Shown here piece after piece: positions 1-9,096 of a stretch of DNA of 64,000 nt. The translations under genes were made by a program, and so were the position numbers. The DNA comes from Polaribacter dokdonensis (lineage in GTDB: Bacteria > Bacteroidota > Bacteroidia > Flavobacteriales > Flavobacteriaceae): assembly GCF_024362345.1 (NCBI RefSeq), contig NZ_CP101505.1:2873501-2937500 (forward strand), given 5' to 3'. The first letter of the stretch is position 1. Each line of letters opens with the position of its first letter. The notes below the pieces were generated by a model. It was not told the DNA's origin and did not search any database. It saw only the letters and a list, made by a program, of their open reading frames with translations.

Positions 1-1086
1 TCCCTTTCCATTTACCAAATTATCACTAGCTGTATTACCAAAATACGCCCATCTGTCATCCGAGACTGCTTGAGAATTATCATAAGGAGCAAAGCTAACT
101 TCGCTACTTCCATTGGTTAGAAATGCATTATTGGCTATCATGCCTGTCATATCTTCACCATTGAATGGACTGGATACTAAATGCCATGACTTTGTAACAT
201 CTGGATCAATAGTAATTGTTCTATTATAAGTTAAATTTCCAGATGATGTGCCTGCAACTATTAATGAACCACCAGAACTTATTACTATTCCATCTGGTTC
301 TATAATAGTTAAATCATTAGCATACGCTTGAGCTGTTGTCCCAATAATTGGTGCTGTGGCCACATCTGGGATTGTAACATTGTAACCAATCGTTGGTATA
401 CCATTATTCCAGTTATCGGTATTTGTCCAATCAGAACTTGTACCTCCTGTCCATGTAGTTGTGTTTAGAGCAAAAGATTGAGCATTTACAGCTGTTGATA
501 AAGAAGCGCAATCTGCTCCATCTAAAGCGTTATTACCACCAAAAGTCCAATCACTAGCACTAAATGTAGCATTTGCAGCAACTAAATCATTTCTTTTTGC
601 ATAACTATCTTGATATGACCAAGTCATTGTAAAATCAGTGCTACTAGTAACATCTGAAGGTAAACCAAATGCATCTAAAACAGTATCAGATCCATCAGTA
701 ATATTTAGAGCTTCATTACCATTCATTGTACCAGAAAATGTAGTAAAAGTTGCATTGGGATATAAACTAGTAAATGTATCACTATCACCATCAGCAATTA
801 CATAAATAAAACTATCTGTTATCGTTCCTAACCCATCTAGTGTTTTTTTTACAAAAGAGCCGCCATTAGTAGAGAAACCCATACTATAACCATTGAAGTT
901 TATTGTTCCATCAACATAAAATTCTACAAATCTAGGATTAGTTGTTCCTGAACCTGCTCCACATTCACCAGTACTTAAAGTTCCATCAACTACAGTTGTT
1001 ATCATAACACTTTGAGCTAATGTTATAGATGTCGTTAAAATGAATGAAATAAATAAGGTGATTTTCAAATAGTTTTTTTGTTTCAT
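1..1086 (-). CDS. Secreted lamin-tail-like / T9SS-type surface protein (3' end outside window)
   Basis: This reading frame is open for all 362 codons from an ATG at 1086 to the window edge, so the C-terminus is missing. It starts with a signal peptide (MKQKNYLKITLF, cleaved about after SITLAQ). Next comes a region resembling a lamin-tail domain (NPRFVEFYVDG, then FIYVIADGDSDTF). A WTGGTSSDWTNTDNWNNG segment follows at about residues 204-221, and then HLVSSPFNGEDMTG. This architecture is common in large exported Flavobacteriia proteins that carry a C-terminal type IX sorting domain, but that domain would lie outside the window. Expected location is the cell surface or medium. No enzyme motif is visible and the function is unknown. 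Confidence 0.8.
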   Translation of the reverse strand, partial: MKQKNYLKITLFISFILTTSITLAQSVMITTVVDGTLSTGECGAGSGTTNPRFVEFYVDGTINFNGYSMGFSTNGGSFVKKTLDGLGTITDSFIYVIADGDSDTFTSLYPNATFTTFSGTMNGNEALNITDGSDTVLDAFGLPSDVTSSTDFTMTWSYQDSYAKRNDLVAANATFSASDWTFGGNNALDGADCASLSTAVNAQSFALNTTTWTGGTSSDWTNTDNWNNGIPTIGYNVTIPDVATAPIIGTTAQAYANDLTIIEPDGIVISSGGSLIVAGTSSGNLTYNRTITIDPDVTKSWHLVSSPFNGEDMTGMIANNAFLTNGSSEVSFAPYDNSQAVSDDRWAYFGNTASDNLVNGKG

Positions 1087-1561
1087 AGTTATGTTTTTAA
1101 GACTTTCAAATTACAACATTTGTAGATCAATTAAAAATCAAGGAAGTAGAATTTTTAAGATTTAATAATTTCTTAAAATAGAGGTCTATTATTAATAATT
1201 ATTTAATGCTTAGCGTAATTAAATAGATTTATTGATTTAAAAAATAGCAAGGGTTCTTTATCTTTTTAGGAAGTTGATTTTTAATGTCAAAAAAAGAAAT
1301 ATAATATAACTAAGTATACTCTTTTTGGTAAGTAAGGAAGCAAGTCGTACATACTTAACTATCTATTATTACATGGTTATAGTAATTTTATAAAAATATA
1401 GTAGATTAAAATATAAAATATACTAGTATATTTTAATAAACCTAGTAGTATAAATTAAAATTAGTTTACTAAGTAGTTAATAAAAGATACTGAACAAACA
1501 TAAAATAGTTTAGGAAGTACTATAGATTAAGTGTCGTAAAATTTATATTCAGTAAGTGCTA
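1087..1561. other. Gene-free AT-rich region with several small palindromes
   Basis: About 475 bases without a convincing gene, between the stop of trkH and the start of the secreted-protein gene, both on the minus strand. It should hold the trkH 3' end and the promoter of the next gene. I see short inverted repeats at 1153-1178 (TTTTAAGA arms), 1177-1190 (AATAGA-GG-TCTATT) and 1188-1199, and a longer one at 1414-1435. A perfect TAnnTTTG box (TATGTTTG, minus strand) lies at 1495-1502 but is about 400 nt from the downstream start. Base composition is extreme, so chance palindromes are expected. Confidence 0.6.
1414..1435. repeat. Perfect 22-bp palindrome
   Basis: The 22 bases centred on CTAG read identically on both strands (arms TAAAATATACT). 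It lies in the gene-free region upstream of the secreted-protein gene. It could be an operator or a hairpin; there is no T-run that would make it a clear terminator. Confidence 0.6.
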
Positions 1562-3061
1562 TTAATTCTTTCTCCAAAAGAAAGGCGTAAATAAAATAAG
1601 TACTGTAAACAGTTCTAGCCTACCTATTAACATTAAGAAAGAGCAAAACCATTTGGCAGGTGCAGTTAAATGAGCGAAGTTATCTACAGGACTTACAGAA
1701 CCAATTGCTGGCCCAATATTCCCTAATGAAGAGGCTGCAGCACCTAAGGCAGATAAAAAGTCTAACCCTAATAAAGTTAAGGTTACAGAGGCCATTATAA
1801 AAATAAGCATGTAGATAATAAAGAACGAAATAATGTTAAATACAATGGTCTGATTTACAGATTTACCATCATATCTTACAGGTATAATTGCATTAGGGTG
1901 TAATGCTTTCTTAAACTCTAAAAAACTGTTCTTCAACATTACAATATGCCTTACTACTTTTACACCACCACTTGTAGAACCAGCAGAACCACCTGTAAAG
2001 AATAAGGCAAAGAAAATTCCTGTTGCAAAGAAATTCCACATAGTAAAATCTGCAGACACAAAACCAGTAGTAGTTACTACAGAAGTTACCATAAATAACG
2101 AATGTCTTATAGCACTTTCTGTTTTACCAAATACCTCTGGATGTGCAAGTGTAGTAACCATAGTTTCATCTTTAAAGAAAATAATGATTACTGATATCAA
2201 AATAGAGATACTAAGTATTCCAAAAAAGTAATATCTAAACTCTTCACTTTCATACACTTTTTTCACTTTTCCTTTTAAAGCAAAGTAGGTAAGTACAAAG
2301 TTTGTACCTGCTATAAACATGAAAAAGATGATGATATACTGAATAATAGGCGATCCATTATAAAAAGCAATACTATCTGTTTTGGTAGAAAAACCACCTG
2401 TACTTACAGTAGCCATTGCATGGTTTATGGCATCAAACCAAGTCATTCCAGCCGCTTTTAATAAAAAGAACTCAGCAAAGGTTAATACTACATAAATAAG
2501 ATATAAACGTTTTGCAGTCTCTGTAATTCTTGGATGTAATTTATCTGCAGATGGGCCAGGAGCTTCAGCCATAAAAAGCTGCATACCTCCAATACCTAAA
2601 AGCGGTAAAATGGCTATGGTTAAAACGATAATTCCCATTCCTCCAATCCAATGTGTGGCACTTCTCCAAAAGAGAATTCCTTTAGGCATAGACTCTATAT
2701 TGGTTAGAATAGAAGACCCAGTTGTGGAATAACCAGAGATGGTTTCGAAAAAAGCGTTGGAAACACTAGGTATGGCACCAGACAATAAATAAGGCAACAT
2801 TCCTGTTATCGACAAAATTAACCAACCAAAAGTCACAATTAAATATCCTTCTTTTTTCTGAATATTTTTATGATCGGGTTTATTGAAAAAGAACAATAAT
2901 AAACCAATAAAAAAAGTGATAATACCAGCATTAAGAATTCCCCAACCTTCTTTTTCTCCAGAAAAAAAACTAAAAGGAAAAGCGATAAACATAAAACCTC
3001 CATTTAACATAGAAGTGATGCCTAAAAAACGGTATATGATCTTAAGGTTTAAGTTTCTCAT
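1562..3061 (-). CDS. trkH: Trk/Ktr-type potassium uptake transmembrane subunit TrkH
   Basis: Inner-membrane channel-like subunit for K+ uptake, gated by the cytosolic TrkA subunit encoded just upstream. The 499-residue protein is almost entirely hydrophobic helices. It shows the four-fold repeat of filter loops typical of the TrkH/TrkG/KtrB superfamily: TTGSS (113-117), STGGF (220-224), TTTGF (330-334) and LGNIG (446-450). The TrkH-typical GGSAGSTSGG segment lies at 357-366. Length is close to the usual 480-500 residues. The trkA stop is one base upstream, so the two are translated from one mRNA in the order trkA-trkH. Confidence 0.97.
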   Translation of the reverse strand: MRNLNLKIIYRFLGITSMLNGGFMFIAFPFSFFSGEKEGWGILNAGIITFFIGLLLFFFNKPDHKNIQKKEGYLIVTFGWLILSITGMLPYLLSGAIPSVSNAFFETISGYSTTGSSILTNIESMPKGILFWRSATHWIGGMGIIVLTIAILPLLGIGGMQLFMAEAPGPSADKLHPRITETAKRLYLIYVVLTFAEFFLLKAAGMTWFDAINHAMATVSTGGFSTKTDSIAFYNGSPIIQYIIIFFMFIAGTNFVLTYFALKGKVKKVYESEEFRYYFFGILSISILISVIIIFFKDETMVTTLAHPEVFGKTESAIRHSLFMVTSVVTTTGFVSADFTMWNFFATGIFFALFFTGGSAGSTSGGVKVVRHIVMLKNSFLEFKKALHPNAIIPVRYDGKSVNQTIVFNIISFFIIYMLIFIMASVTLTLLGLDFLSALGAAASSLGNIGPAIGSVSPVDNFAHLTAPAKWFCSFLMLIGRLELFTVLILFTPFFWRKN

Positions 3062-3062
3062 T

Positions 3063-4409
3063 TTAATTGAAAAAACGCTCTACAGTTCCTATAGCTTCAG
3101 GTAAACAGAATACGATTACCTTATCTCCACTTTGAATTTGCATGTCTCCAAAAGACATTAAAGCATTACCATCTCTAATAACTCCTCCAAAAACAGCTTC
3201 TCTTGGAAAACGCAAGTCTCTAATTGGGTGTTTGGTTACTTTGGCATTTGGTCTTACTTCAAACTCAAAAACTTCTGCATCAATATTGTGTAAGTTTGCT
3301 AATTCTAGGATTTCACCTTTTCTAATGTGCTTAAAAATATTACTAGCAGCAATTAGTTTTTTATTGATTAGTGACTGAATACCAATGGTTTGTGAAATGT
3401 CTATATAATCCATATTCTCTACAAGAGCTATGGTTTTTTTAACCCCTTTAGATTTTGCTACTAGGCAAGACATAATATTCGTCTCTGAATTACCTGTAAC
3501 AGCAATAAACGCGTCAGTTTCTCTAATATTTTCTTCTTCTAATAATTCTAAATCACGACCATCTCCATTGATAACTAAAGTATCACATAAGGTTTCTGCC
3601 AGCATTTCTGCTTTCTCTCTATTTTTTTCGATCAACTTTACTTTAAAGTTATCTTCACAAAGGCTTCTAGCTGTTTTTTCTCCAATACTACTACCTCCTA
3701 AAATAAGAACGTTTTTAATATCGAATTGCTTTTTACCAATAATTGGGTATAAATCTTCCATACTATAATTTGGTACAGAAAAATACACTTGATCATCTAT
3801 TTGATAGGTGGTGTCACCTCTAGGAATAATAGTTTGAGCAACGTTTTCACGTTTAATAGCAATGGTTATAAAATCTACATTAGAAAACTTCTGTTTCGCT
3901 TCTTTTACAGTTAAATCTACTAAAGGTGATTTGTAAGATAACTCAGTACCCATCACATTAAATAAACCACTTTCAAAAGCAACAGTATCGTTAAATGAAG
4001 ATTGATTCAGTAATAATTTAATTTCATTAGCCGCCAATTCTTGAGGCGATATCATAAAATCTAAACCAAACTTAGAAAAATCTACTTCACAGTCATTTAA
4101 AAACTCAGGATTGTCAATTCTTGCAATTGTTTTTTTAGCCCCTAAAGATTTACCAATAACAGAAATAGTAAAATTAGTGTTTTGGCTATCTGTTACAGCA
4201 ATAAGAAGGTCTGCAGAATCAATACCAATTTCTTTTAATAACTTAATAGAAGTAGCATCTCCTTTCTGAGTAATTACGTCTAAATGATTATTAATGTAGT
4301 TTAATTTTTCGCCATCAAAGTCGATGATATAAGTGTCTTGAGATTCGTAAGAAAGTAATTTTGCTAAATGAAAACCTACATCTCCAGCACCTGCTATTAT
4401 AATCTTCAT
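3063..4409 (-). CDS. trkA: Trk system potassium transporter TrkA
   Basis: Cytosolic NAD(H)-binding regulator of TrkH, 448 residues from the chosen start. Two tandem RCK halves are visible: a Rossmann motif GAGDVG at 7-12 with TrkA-C near 150-220, and a second (GGSSIG, about 238-243) with a C-terminal TrkA-C ending in KVIVFCLPE. The frame is open eight codons further upstream to 4433, but that codon lies inside a perfect -7 promoter box (4431-4438). The alignment of MKIIIAGAGDVG with the family also places the start at 4409. It is the first gene of the trkA-trkH operon and is divergent from radC. Confidence 0.97.
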   Translation of the reverse strand: MKIIIAGAGDVGFHLAKLLSYESQDTYIIDFDGEKLNYINNHLDVITQKGDATSIKLLKEIGIDSADLLIAVTDSQNTNFTISVIGKSLGAKKTIARIDNPEFLNDCEVDFSKFGLDFMISPQELAANEIKLLLNQSSFNDTVAFESGLFNVMGTELSYKSPLVDLTVKEAKQKFSNVDFITIAIKRENVAQTIIPRGDTTYQIDDQVYFSVPNYSMEDLYPIIGKKQFDIKNVLILGGSSIGEKTARSLCEDNFKVKLIEKNREKAEMLAETLCDTLVINGDGRDLELLEEENIRETDAFIAVTGNSETNIMSCLVAKSKGVKKTIALVENMDYIDISQTIGIQSLINKKLIAASNIFKHIRKGEILELANLHNIDAEVFEFEVRPNAKVTKHPIRDLRFPREAVFGGVIRDGNALMSFGDMQIQSGDKVIVFCLPEAIGTVERFFN

Positions 4410-4430
4410 ATAAAAAATAGATATCTGCTG

Positions 4431-4438
4431 CAAAGATA
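4431..4438 (-). promoter_or_regulatory. trkA promoter, -7 box
   Basis: On the minus strand this reads TATCTTTG, an exact match to the Bacteroidetes TAnnTTTG element, 21 nt upstream of the trkA ATG at 4409. No clear -33 TTTG partner was found at the usual distance. Confidence 0.7.
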
Positions 4439-4519
4439 CAAAAGTCTCTAAACACTTCTTTTAAAAAGATTTTTCTTTTTTAAAAGGGCATTTTTGGTAT
4501 TTTTAGAAAAAATTGATGA

Positions 4520-5206
4520 ATGGAAAAACTAACCATAAAAAGTTGGGCTTTAGATGATAGACCTCGTGAAAAACTATTAGCTAAAGGCAAAACAGCTTTA
4601 TCTGATGCAGAACTCATTGCTATTTTAATTGGTTCTGGAAATAGGCAAGAAAGTGCAGTTGCCTTATCTAAACGAATTTTACAAACGGTTGATGGTAACA
4701 TAAACGAACTTGCCAAACTCTCTGTAGAAAAGCTCTCTACCTTTAAAGGAATAGGAGGAGCCAAAGCAATTTCGATAATTACAGCTTTAGAATTAGGTAA
4801 AAGAAGACAATTAGAAAGGGCACTAGAGAAACCAAAAATTACCAGTAGCAAAGCAGTATTTGATTTAATGCAACCCATTATTGGAGATTTAGAGCATGAA
4901 GAGTTTTGGGTACTATTTTTAAACAATTCAAATAAAGTTTTGGCAAAAAACCAAATCAGTAAAGGAGGATTAAAGGCTACAATAGTAGACGTTAGGTTAT
5001 TGTTTAAAAGGGCTTTAGAATTGGCATCAGTTGGTATGATTGTGTGTCATAATCATCCATCAGGAAAATTAGAACCAAGCCAAGCAGATAAACAACTTAC
5101 AGAAAAAATAAAATTAGCTGGCTCAACTTTAGATATAAAACTCTTAGATCATCTTATAATTACCGAAAAATGGTATTTTAGCTTTGCAGATGAAGGGGTG
5201 CTTTAA
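4520..5206 (+). CDS. radC: RadC-family JAB/MPN protein
   Basis: RadC-family protein (228 residues; family usually 220-230). An N-terminal UPF0758 domain carries a helix-hairpin-helix-like FKGIGGAKAIS at 75-85. The C-terminal JAB/MPN metalloprotease-like fold has the metal motif HNHPSG at 177-182 and the matching Asp190 (SQAD). E127/E128 would be the upstream acid. The family was historically linked to DNA repair; its true biochemical role is unsettled. It is divergent from trkA and 30 nt upstream of the glycan genes, possibly sharing their transcript. Confidence 0.95.
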   Translation: MEKLTIKSWALDDRPREKLLAKGKTALSDAELIAILIGSGNRQESAVALSKRILQTVDGNINELAKLSVEKLSTFKGIGGAKAISIITALELGKRRQLERALEKPKITSSKAVFDLMQPIIGDLEHEEFWVLFLNNSNKVLAKNQISKGGLKATIVDVRLLFKRALELASVGMIVCHNHPSGKLEPSQADKQLTEKIKLAGSTLDIKLLDHLIITEKWYFSFADEGVL

Positions 5207-5236
5207 AAAGCATTCTATCCAATTTTAAATGTAGAT

Positions 5237-6541
5237 ATGATTTTAATTTACTCACATAAAATAACGCCTAGAGTTCGCTATATTTTTAAACATATAGTAA
5301 CAAGAACGCTATTGATTCCTGTGAGTTTTACAAGTAAAGTAGAAGAGTTTGTTGCACATAATGGGCCTAAAATTAGTTATACAAAAACGCCTTTAGGAAA
5401 TGAGTTTTTTATAAAAAGTAACGATTTGTTGTTTGAGCAAGGAGTGAATGATTTAGAGATAATCATTAACAAATGGGATAATGTGCCTTGCTTTTTTGCC
5501 ACCAATGTAAAATCTTCTATTCCTTTCGATATTTTTGCAGCCAGTTTTTATCTTATTTCACGTTATGAAGAATATTTACCTCATGTAAAAGATATTCATG
5601 GAAGGTTCACAGCAGAACAAAGTCTGGCTTTTAAAAAAGGATTTTTAGAAAAACCTGTAGTCGATATTTGGGCATTTAAATTCCTGCAAGTTTTAAAAGA
5701 GAATTTTCCAGATTATGAATATAGCAGAAGAAGCTATAATTATATTTCTACTGTAGATATAGACAATGCTTTTGCGTATAAAAACAAAAGTTTTGTGAGA
5801 AGTGTAGGTGGTTTTTTAAATGATATATTCAGATTTAGAATTCTAAATGTAATCAGCAGGCTTGCTGTTAATTTAAATATAAAAGCAGACCCTTATAACA
5901 CCTTCGATCAATTTTTAGCTTTAAAGAAAAAATACAAGGTTAAAACCATTTTCTTTTTCTTAGTTGGCGATTATACCACTTTTGATACCAATGTTTCTGT
6001 TGCTAAAAGCAAGTACAGATTGCTTATTAAAGAAATGGTAGATTATGCAAGAGTTGGTCTGCATCCTTCTTATTTTTCGATGCAAAACTCAGCCTTAATA
6101 AAAAAAGAAAAAGAACGTTTAGAGGGTATTACAAACACACCACTAAAAAGTTCTAGACAACATTATTTACGTTTTAGTTTACCAGAAACCTATCAACTTT
6201 TAATAGATTTAGAAATAGAGGAAGATTATTCAATGGGTTATGCAAGTAATGTAGGTTTTAGAGCTGGTACTTGTACCCCCTTTTATTTTTACGATTTAGA
6301 TTTTGAAATTCAAACTCCTTTAAAGGTTTTTCCATTTGCTTTAATGGATACCACTTTAAACGATTATATGAAACTTACCCCAAAACAATCTTTGGGTAGA
6401 ATAAGAGATTTAAGAAATGAGGTAAAAGCTGTAAATGGTACATTTATTACTTTATTTCATAATGAAACTTTAAGCGATTATTTACGTTGGAAAGGTTGGA
6501 AACGTTTGTACGAATCTATGCTTAAAATTGCAACATCTTAG
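5237..6541 (+). CDS. DUF7033/polysaccharide deacetylase-like protein
   Basis: A 434-residue cytoplasmic-looking protein without a signal peptide. The N-terminal half (RYIFKHI... SRYEEY, to about 150) matches what I know as the DUF7033 region that precedes deacetylase domains in Bacteroidota. The second half resembles a NodB-type barrel with STVDID at 171-176 in place of the usual catalytic TxDD, and GLHPSY at 274-279 in place of the HxxxH metal motif. The canonical residues are therefore altered, and activity on a glycan is only inferred. The stop abuts the ATG of the next gene, so the pair is co-translated. Confidence 0.8.
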   Translation: MILIYSHKITPRVRYIFKHIVTRTLLIPVSFTSKVEEFVAHNGPKISYTKTPLGNEFFIKSNDLLFEQGVNDLEIIINKWDNVPCFFATNVKSSIPFDIFAASFYLISRYEEYLPHVKDIHGRFTAEQSLAFKKGFLEKPVVDIWAFKFLQVLKENFPDYEYSRRSYNYISTVDIDNAFAYKNKSFVRSVGGFLNDIFRFRILNVISRLAVNLNIKADPYNTFDQFLALKKKYKVKTIFFFLVGDYTTFDTNVSVAKSKYRLLIKEMVDYARVGLHPSYFSMQNSALIKKEKERLEGITNTPLKSSRQHYLRFSLPETYQLLIDLEIEEDYSMGYASNVGFRAGTCTPFYFYDLDFEIQTPLKVFPFALMDTTLNDYMKLTPKQSLGRIRDLRNEVKAVNGTFITLFHNETLSDYLRWKGWKRLYESMLKIATS

Positions 6542-7450
6542 ATGATTAGGTATTTAGAAAGAACAGCTATAGATGAAGAAAAATATAATCTTTGTATAGA
6601 GAAATCTTTACAGAGTAGGCTTTCTGCGTACACTTGGTATTTAGATATTGTTGCAGAAAACTGGTCTGTTTTAGTATTAGAAGATTATAAAGCTGTTATG
6701 CCTATTTGTTGGCGTAAAAAAGGTTTTGTAAAATATGTGTATCCACCTTTTTGGGTATTGGAATTAGGTGTTTTTTCAGCTGAAGAGGCTATCGATTTTC
6801 AACAGTTTTATAAAGTGTTATTTTCGAAATTTAAATTTGCAGAAAGTAAATTAAATACTTGTAATAATATTCAGCAAAAGACTTCTTTTTTAGTCACTAG
6901 GCAAATGCAAATCCTAAATATAAGTGATGATGCTGATAAAATACTAGAGAGTTTTAGAAAGGACAGAAAAAAGGACTTGCAAAAAGCTGAGAAAGCAGAA
7001 CTACAGGTAAAATGGAATGATGATCCTAAAAAGTTAATACAATTATTTAAGAATAATGTTGGACAAAGAACACCTTTCTTAGTAGAGAAAGACTATTCTA
7101 ATTTATTACAATTATTAACCATTTGCATTGAAAAAAAAGTAGGAGAGGTGTTGTCTATTTACAATAGTGATAATGATTTGGTAGCTTCAGGATTTTTCTT
7201 AAAACATAAAAATACAGTAACAATATTAGTATCTTCTACCGATTTTAATTTTAGAAAAAATGGCGAAAATACATTTCTGATTCATACTGCTATTCAGAAG
7301 TATCATAACCAATATCAATTCTTTAATTTTGGAGGTTCTTCTATGGAAAGTATCGCTAATTATTTTTTAAGTTTTGGAGCAAAAACGAAAGAATATCAGC
7401 AAATAAAATACAATAATTTACCTAGTTTATTAAAAAAAATTAAGGGTTAG
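6542..7450 (+). CDS. FemAB/GNAT-like acyltransferase
   Basis: A 302-residue soluble protein of the BioF2/FemAB-like GNAT class. Recognisable features are an SFRKDRKKDLQKAEKA segment near 138-153 (typical of family members after the first domain) and the C-terminal FNFGGSSMESIANYF near 259-273. Such proteins transfer acyl or aminoacyl groups in cell-wall and exopolysaccharide pathways; the substrate cannot be told here. The ATG follows the stop of the upstream deacetylase-like gene directly. The 3' end overlaps the convergent asparagine-synthase-like gene by four bases. Confidence 0.8.
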   Translation: MIRYLERTAIDEEKYNLCIEKSLQSRLSAYTWYLDIVAENWSVLVLEDYKAVMPICWRKKGFVKYVYPPFWVLELGVFSAEEAIDFQQFYKVLFSKFKFAESKLNTCNNIQQKTSFLVTRQMQILNISDDADKILESFRKDRKKDLQKAEKAELQVKWNDDPKKLIQLFKNNVGQRTPFLVEKDYSNLLQLLTICIEKKVGEVLSIYNSDNDLVASGFFLKHKNTVTILVSSTDFNFRKNGENTFLIHTAIQKYHNQYQFFNFGGSSMESIANYFLSFGAKTKEYQQIKYNNLPSLLKKIKG

Positions 7451-9096
7451 TTTTGTAATTTATTCTCACAGAAATAAATATACCACTGAGAAATAATTTC
7501 ATTGTAGTCTTTATAACTTCTATTAACATTTAAACCATTTTGTTTTATTTGTAGAAGCATTTGTTTTGTAATTGGTTCGTAATTATTCCAATCGTGTTTT
7601 TTTAAGATTTTTGCTTTTAAAGAATCAGTTAAAAGTGGTTTGATTTTATCTTTAATTCGTTGTTTAACTAAATCAGAACTTTTTGGTTGAATTTCATTTT
7701 CAAAATTCACTTTGTGTTTTTCAAAGTATTCAGAAGTAAGAACATCATCATAAAACTTTTTCATTTTTTTATACTGAATAGGTAGCTCTTTAAAAAAGTT
7801 TAAAAGTTCTAAATCCCAATAAGGAAACCGAACTTCGAAACCAAAATAGAGATAATAGCTGGCTGAATTGAATATGTATTTTGCAATTCTTTCTTTTAGT
7901 ACATAATCTTCAAAAACTGTTGATGGAATTTTAGTTTCGTATCTTTTATCTATCTTTAGTACATTATTTTCCATCACTTCTTTTAATTTAGATTTTTCAG
8001 AATTAGATACTTTAAAATTATTTAGTTTAATATTTAAAATAGCATCAGCTATTTTTTCTGTTTTAAGATTTGTAGAAACTTTATTGTACTCACTACCACC
8101 TAAAAAATCGCCAGCAAAACCTGGTACAACAATAGAATCATTAGGAACATTAAGTTCCTCTTTTAAATACTTTACAGCGAAATATTCTTGTAAATATGGC
8201 ATAGATGAATATTTGCCAGCAAAATGAGCATATTCTAAAAATTCGTTTGTTTCTAAAAAATTTGCAATTAATTCAGTAGAGTACTCAATAAAGAACCACT
8301 TATATCCTAGTTGTTTGGCTGTTTTTTTAGAATTCTCTACCTCAAAATTTTGTTTTCTACCATAAGTAAAGCAAATTACGTTTTTGTAGTTGTGTTTTTT
8401 CAGAAATACAGCTAACAATCTAGAATCGAAACCACCACTTAAAGGTAGTAAAATAGTTTTGTTATTTATAGATTTTAGAAAACGTAGAAAGGTGCTCTCT
8501 ATTGTTTGAATAGCCTCAGATTTTAGTTTTTTAAAACTATTTGAACTTTCTTTTTTAATAGAATAATGAAATAAAAATTGATTATTTAATATGTTGATTT
8601 TATTAAATATGAGGTATTTACTAGCTTCTAATTGAAAAATATTTTTTAAAAGAGTTTTGTTACAATGAGTATGATTAGATGCTTTAAATTCTAACTTTGA
8701 AAGTTTATCAAATTGATTGGTTTTAATTTTTGATTTCAAAAGTTGAATATCATCGCTAACAAATAGAATGTCATTTTTAATTGTATAAAATAAAGGAAAA
8801 AGTCTAGTAACATCACAAACCATTTCTAAATGGTCTCCTTCAGAAATTAATATAGTAAAAACACCATTTAAGCGTTCAAAAATATCTTTTCTGTTATTAT
8901 GTGTTAGATTCTTATCTAAATAATTTAACGCTTCCTCTTTTTCATAGAAAACATCATCAACATAAAAATAACCTTTTACAGCTATAGATTTTGAGCTATA
9001 CCATTTGAAACCGAGGTTAAACTTTAAGTAAATATTTTTATTGGTAAGCAATCTTTTTTTCTTTTGATGTTTGCAGTAGATAGATAAAGATAACAA
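7447..9096 (-). CDS. Asparagine-synthase-like PP-loop protein lacking the N-terminal Cys
   Basis: ATP-pyrophosphatase (AsnB C-terminal) domain with the PP-loop SGGFDS at about 220-225 and a preceding degenerate Ntn-like region (LNGVFTILISEGDHLEMVCDV). True AsnB begins Met-Cys-Gly for glutamine hydrolysis; no such start is present, so it probably cannot use glutamine that way. The start is uncertain. The longest frame begins with TTG at 9096, 59 nt inside the upstream flippase gene, a TTG at 9051 is an alternative, and an in-frame stop lies at 9106-9108, so no ATG is available. Homologues adenylate carboxyl groups to make amides. With a flippase beside it, glycan or peptide amidation is an inference. 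Confidence 0.78.
   Translation of the reverse strand: MLSLSIYCKHQKKKRLLTNKNIYLKFNLGFKWYSSKSIAVKGYFYVDDVFYEKEEALNYLDKNLTHNNRKDIFERLNGVFTILISEGDHLEMVCDVTRLFPLFYTIKNDILFVSDDIQLLKSKIKTNQFDKLSKLEFKASNHTHCNKTLLKNIFQLEASKYLIFNKINILNNQFLFHYSIKKESSNSFKKLKSEAIQTIESTFLRFLKSINNKTILLPLSGGFDSRLLAVFLKKHNYKNVICFTYGRKQNFEVENSKKTAKQLGYKWFFIEYSTELIANFLETNEFLEYAHFAGKYSSMPYLQEYFAVKYLKEELNVPNDSIVVPGFAGDFLGGSEYNKVSTNLKTEKIADAILNIKLNNFKVSNSEKSKLKEVMENNVLKIDKRYETKIPSTVFEDYVLKERIAKYIFNSASYYLYFGFEVRFPYWDLELLNFFKELPIQYKKMKKFYDDVLTSEYFEKHKVNFENEIQPKSSDLVKQRIKDKIKPLLTDSLKAKILKKHDWNNYEPITKQMLLQIKQNGLNVNRSYKDYNEIISQWYIYFCENKLQN

Noticed and set aside
4480..4926. Minus-strand open frame antisense to radC
   Set aside because: It lies opposite a conserved gene with no own promoter or family match; shadow of radC.
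7447..7450. Four-base overlap of convergent genes as a sign of sequencing error
   Set aside because: Both stops are in the expected frames and similar small tail overlaps recur at 13780-13783, 15787-15797 and 49787-49797; compact genome is the better explanation.
9038..9096. Frameshifted fusion of the flippase and the asparagine-synthase-like protein
   Set aside because: Both proteins have complete family lengths and the flippase ends naturally, so an overlap of two genes is the simpler reading.
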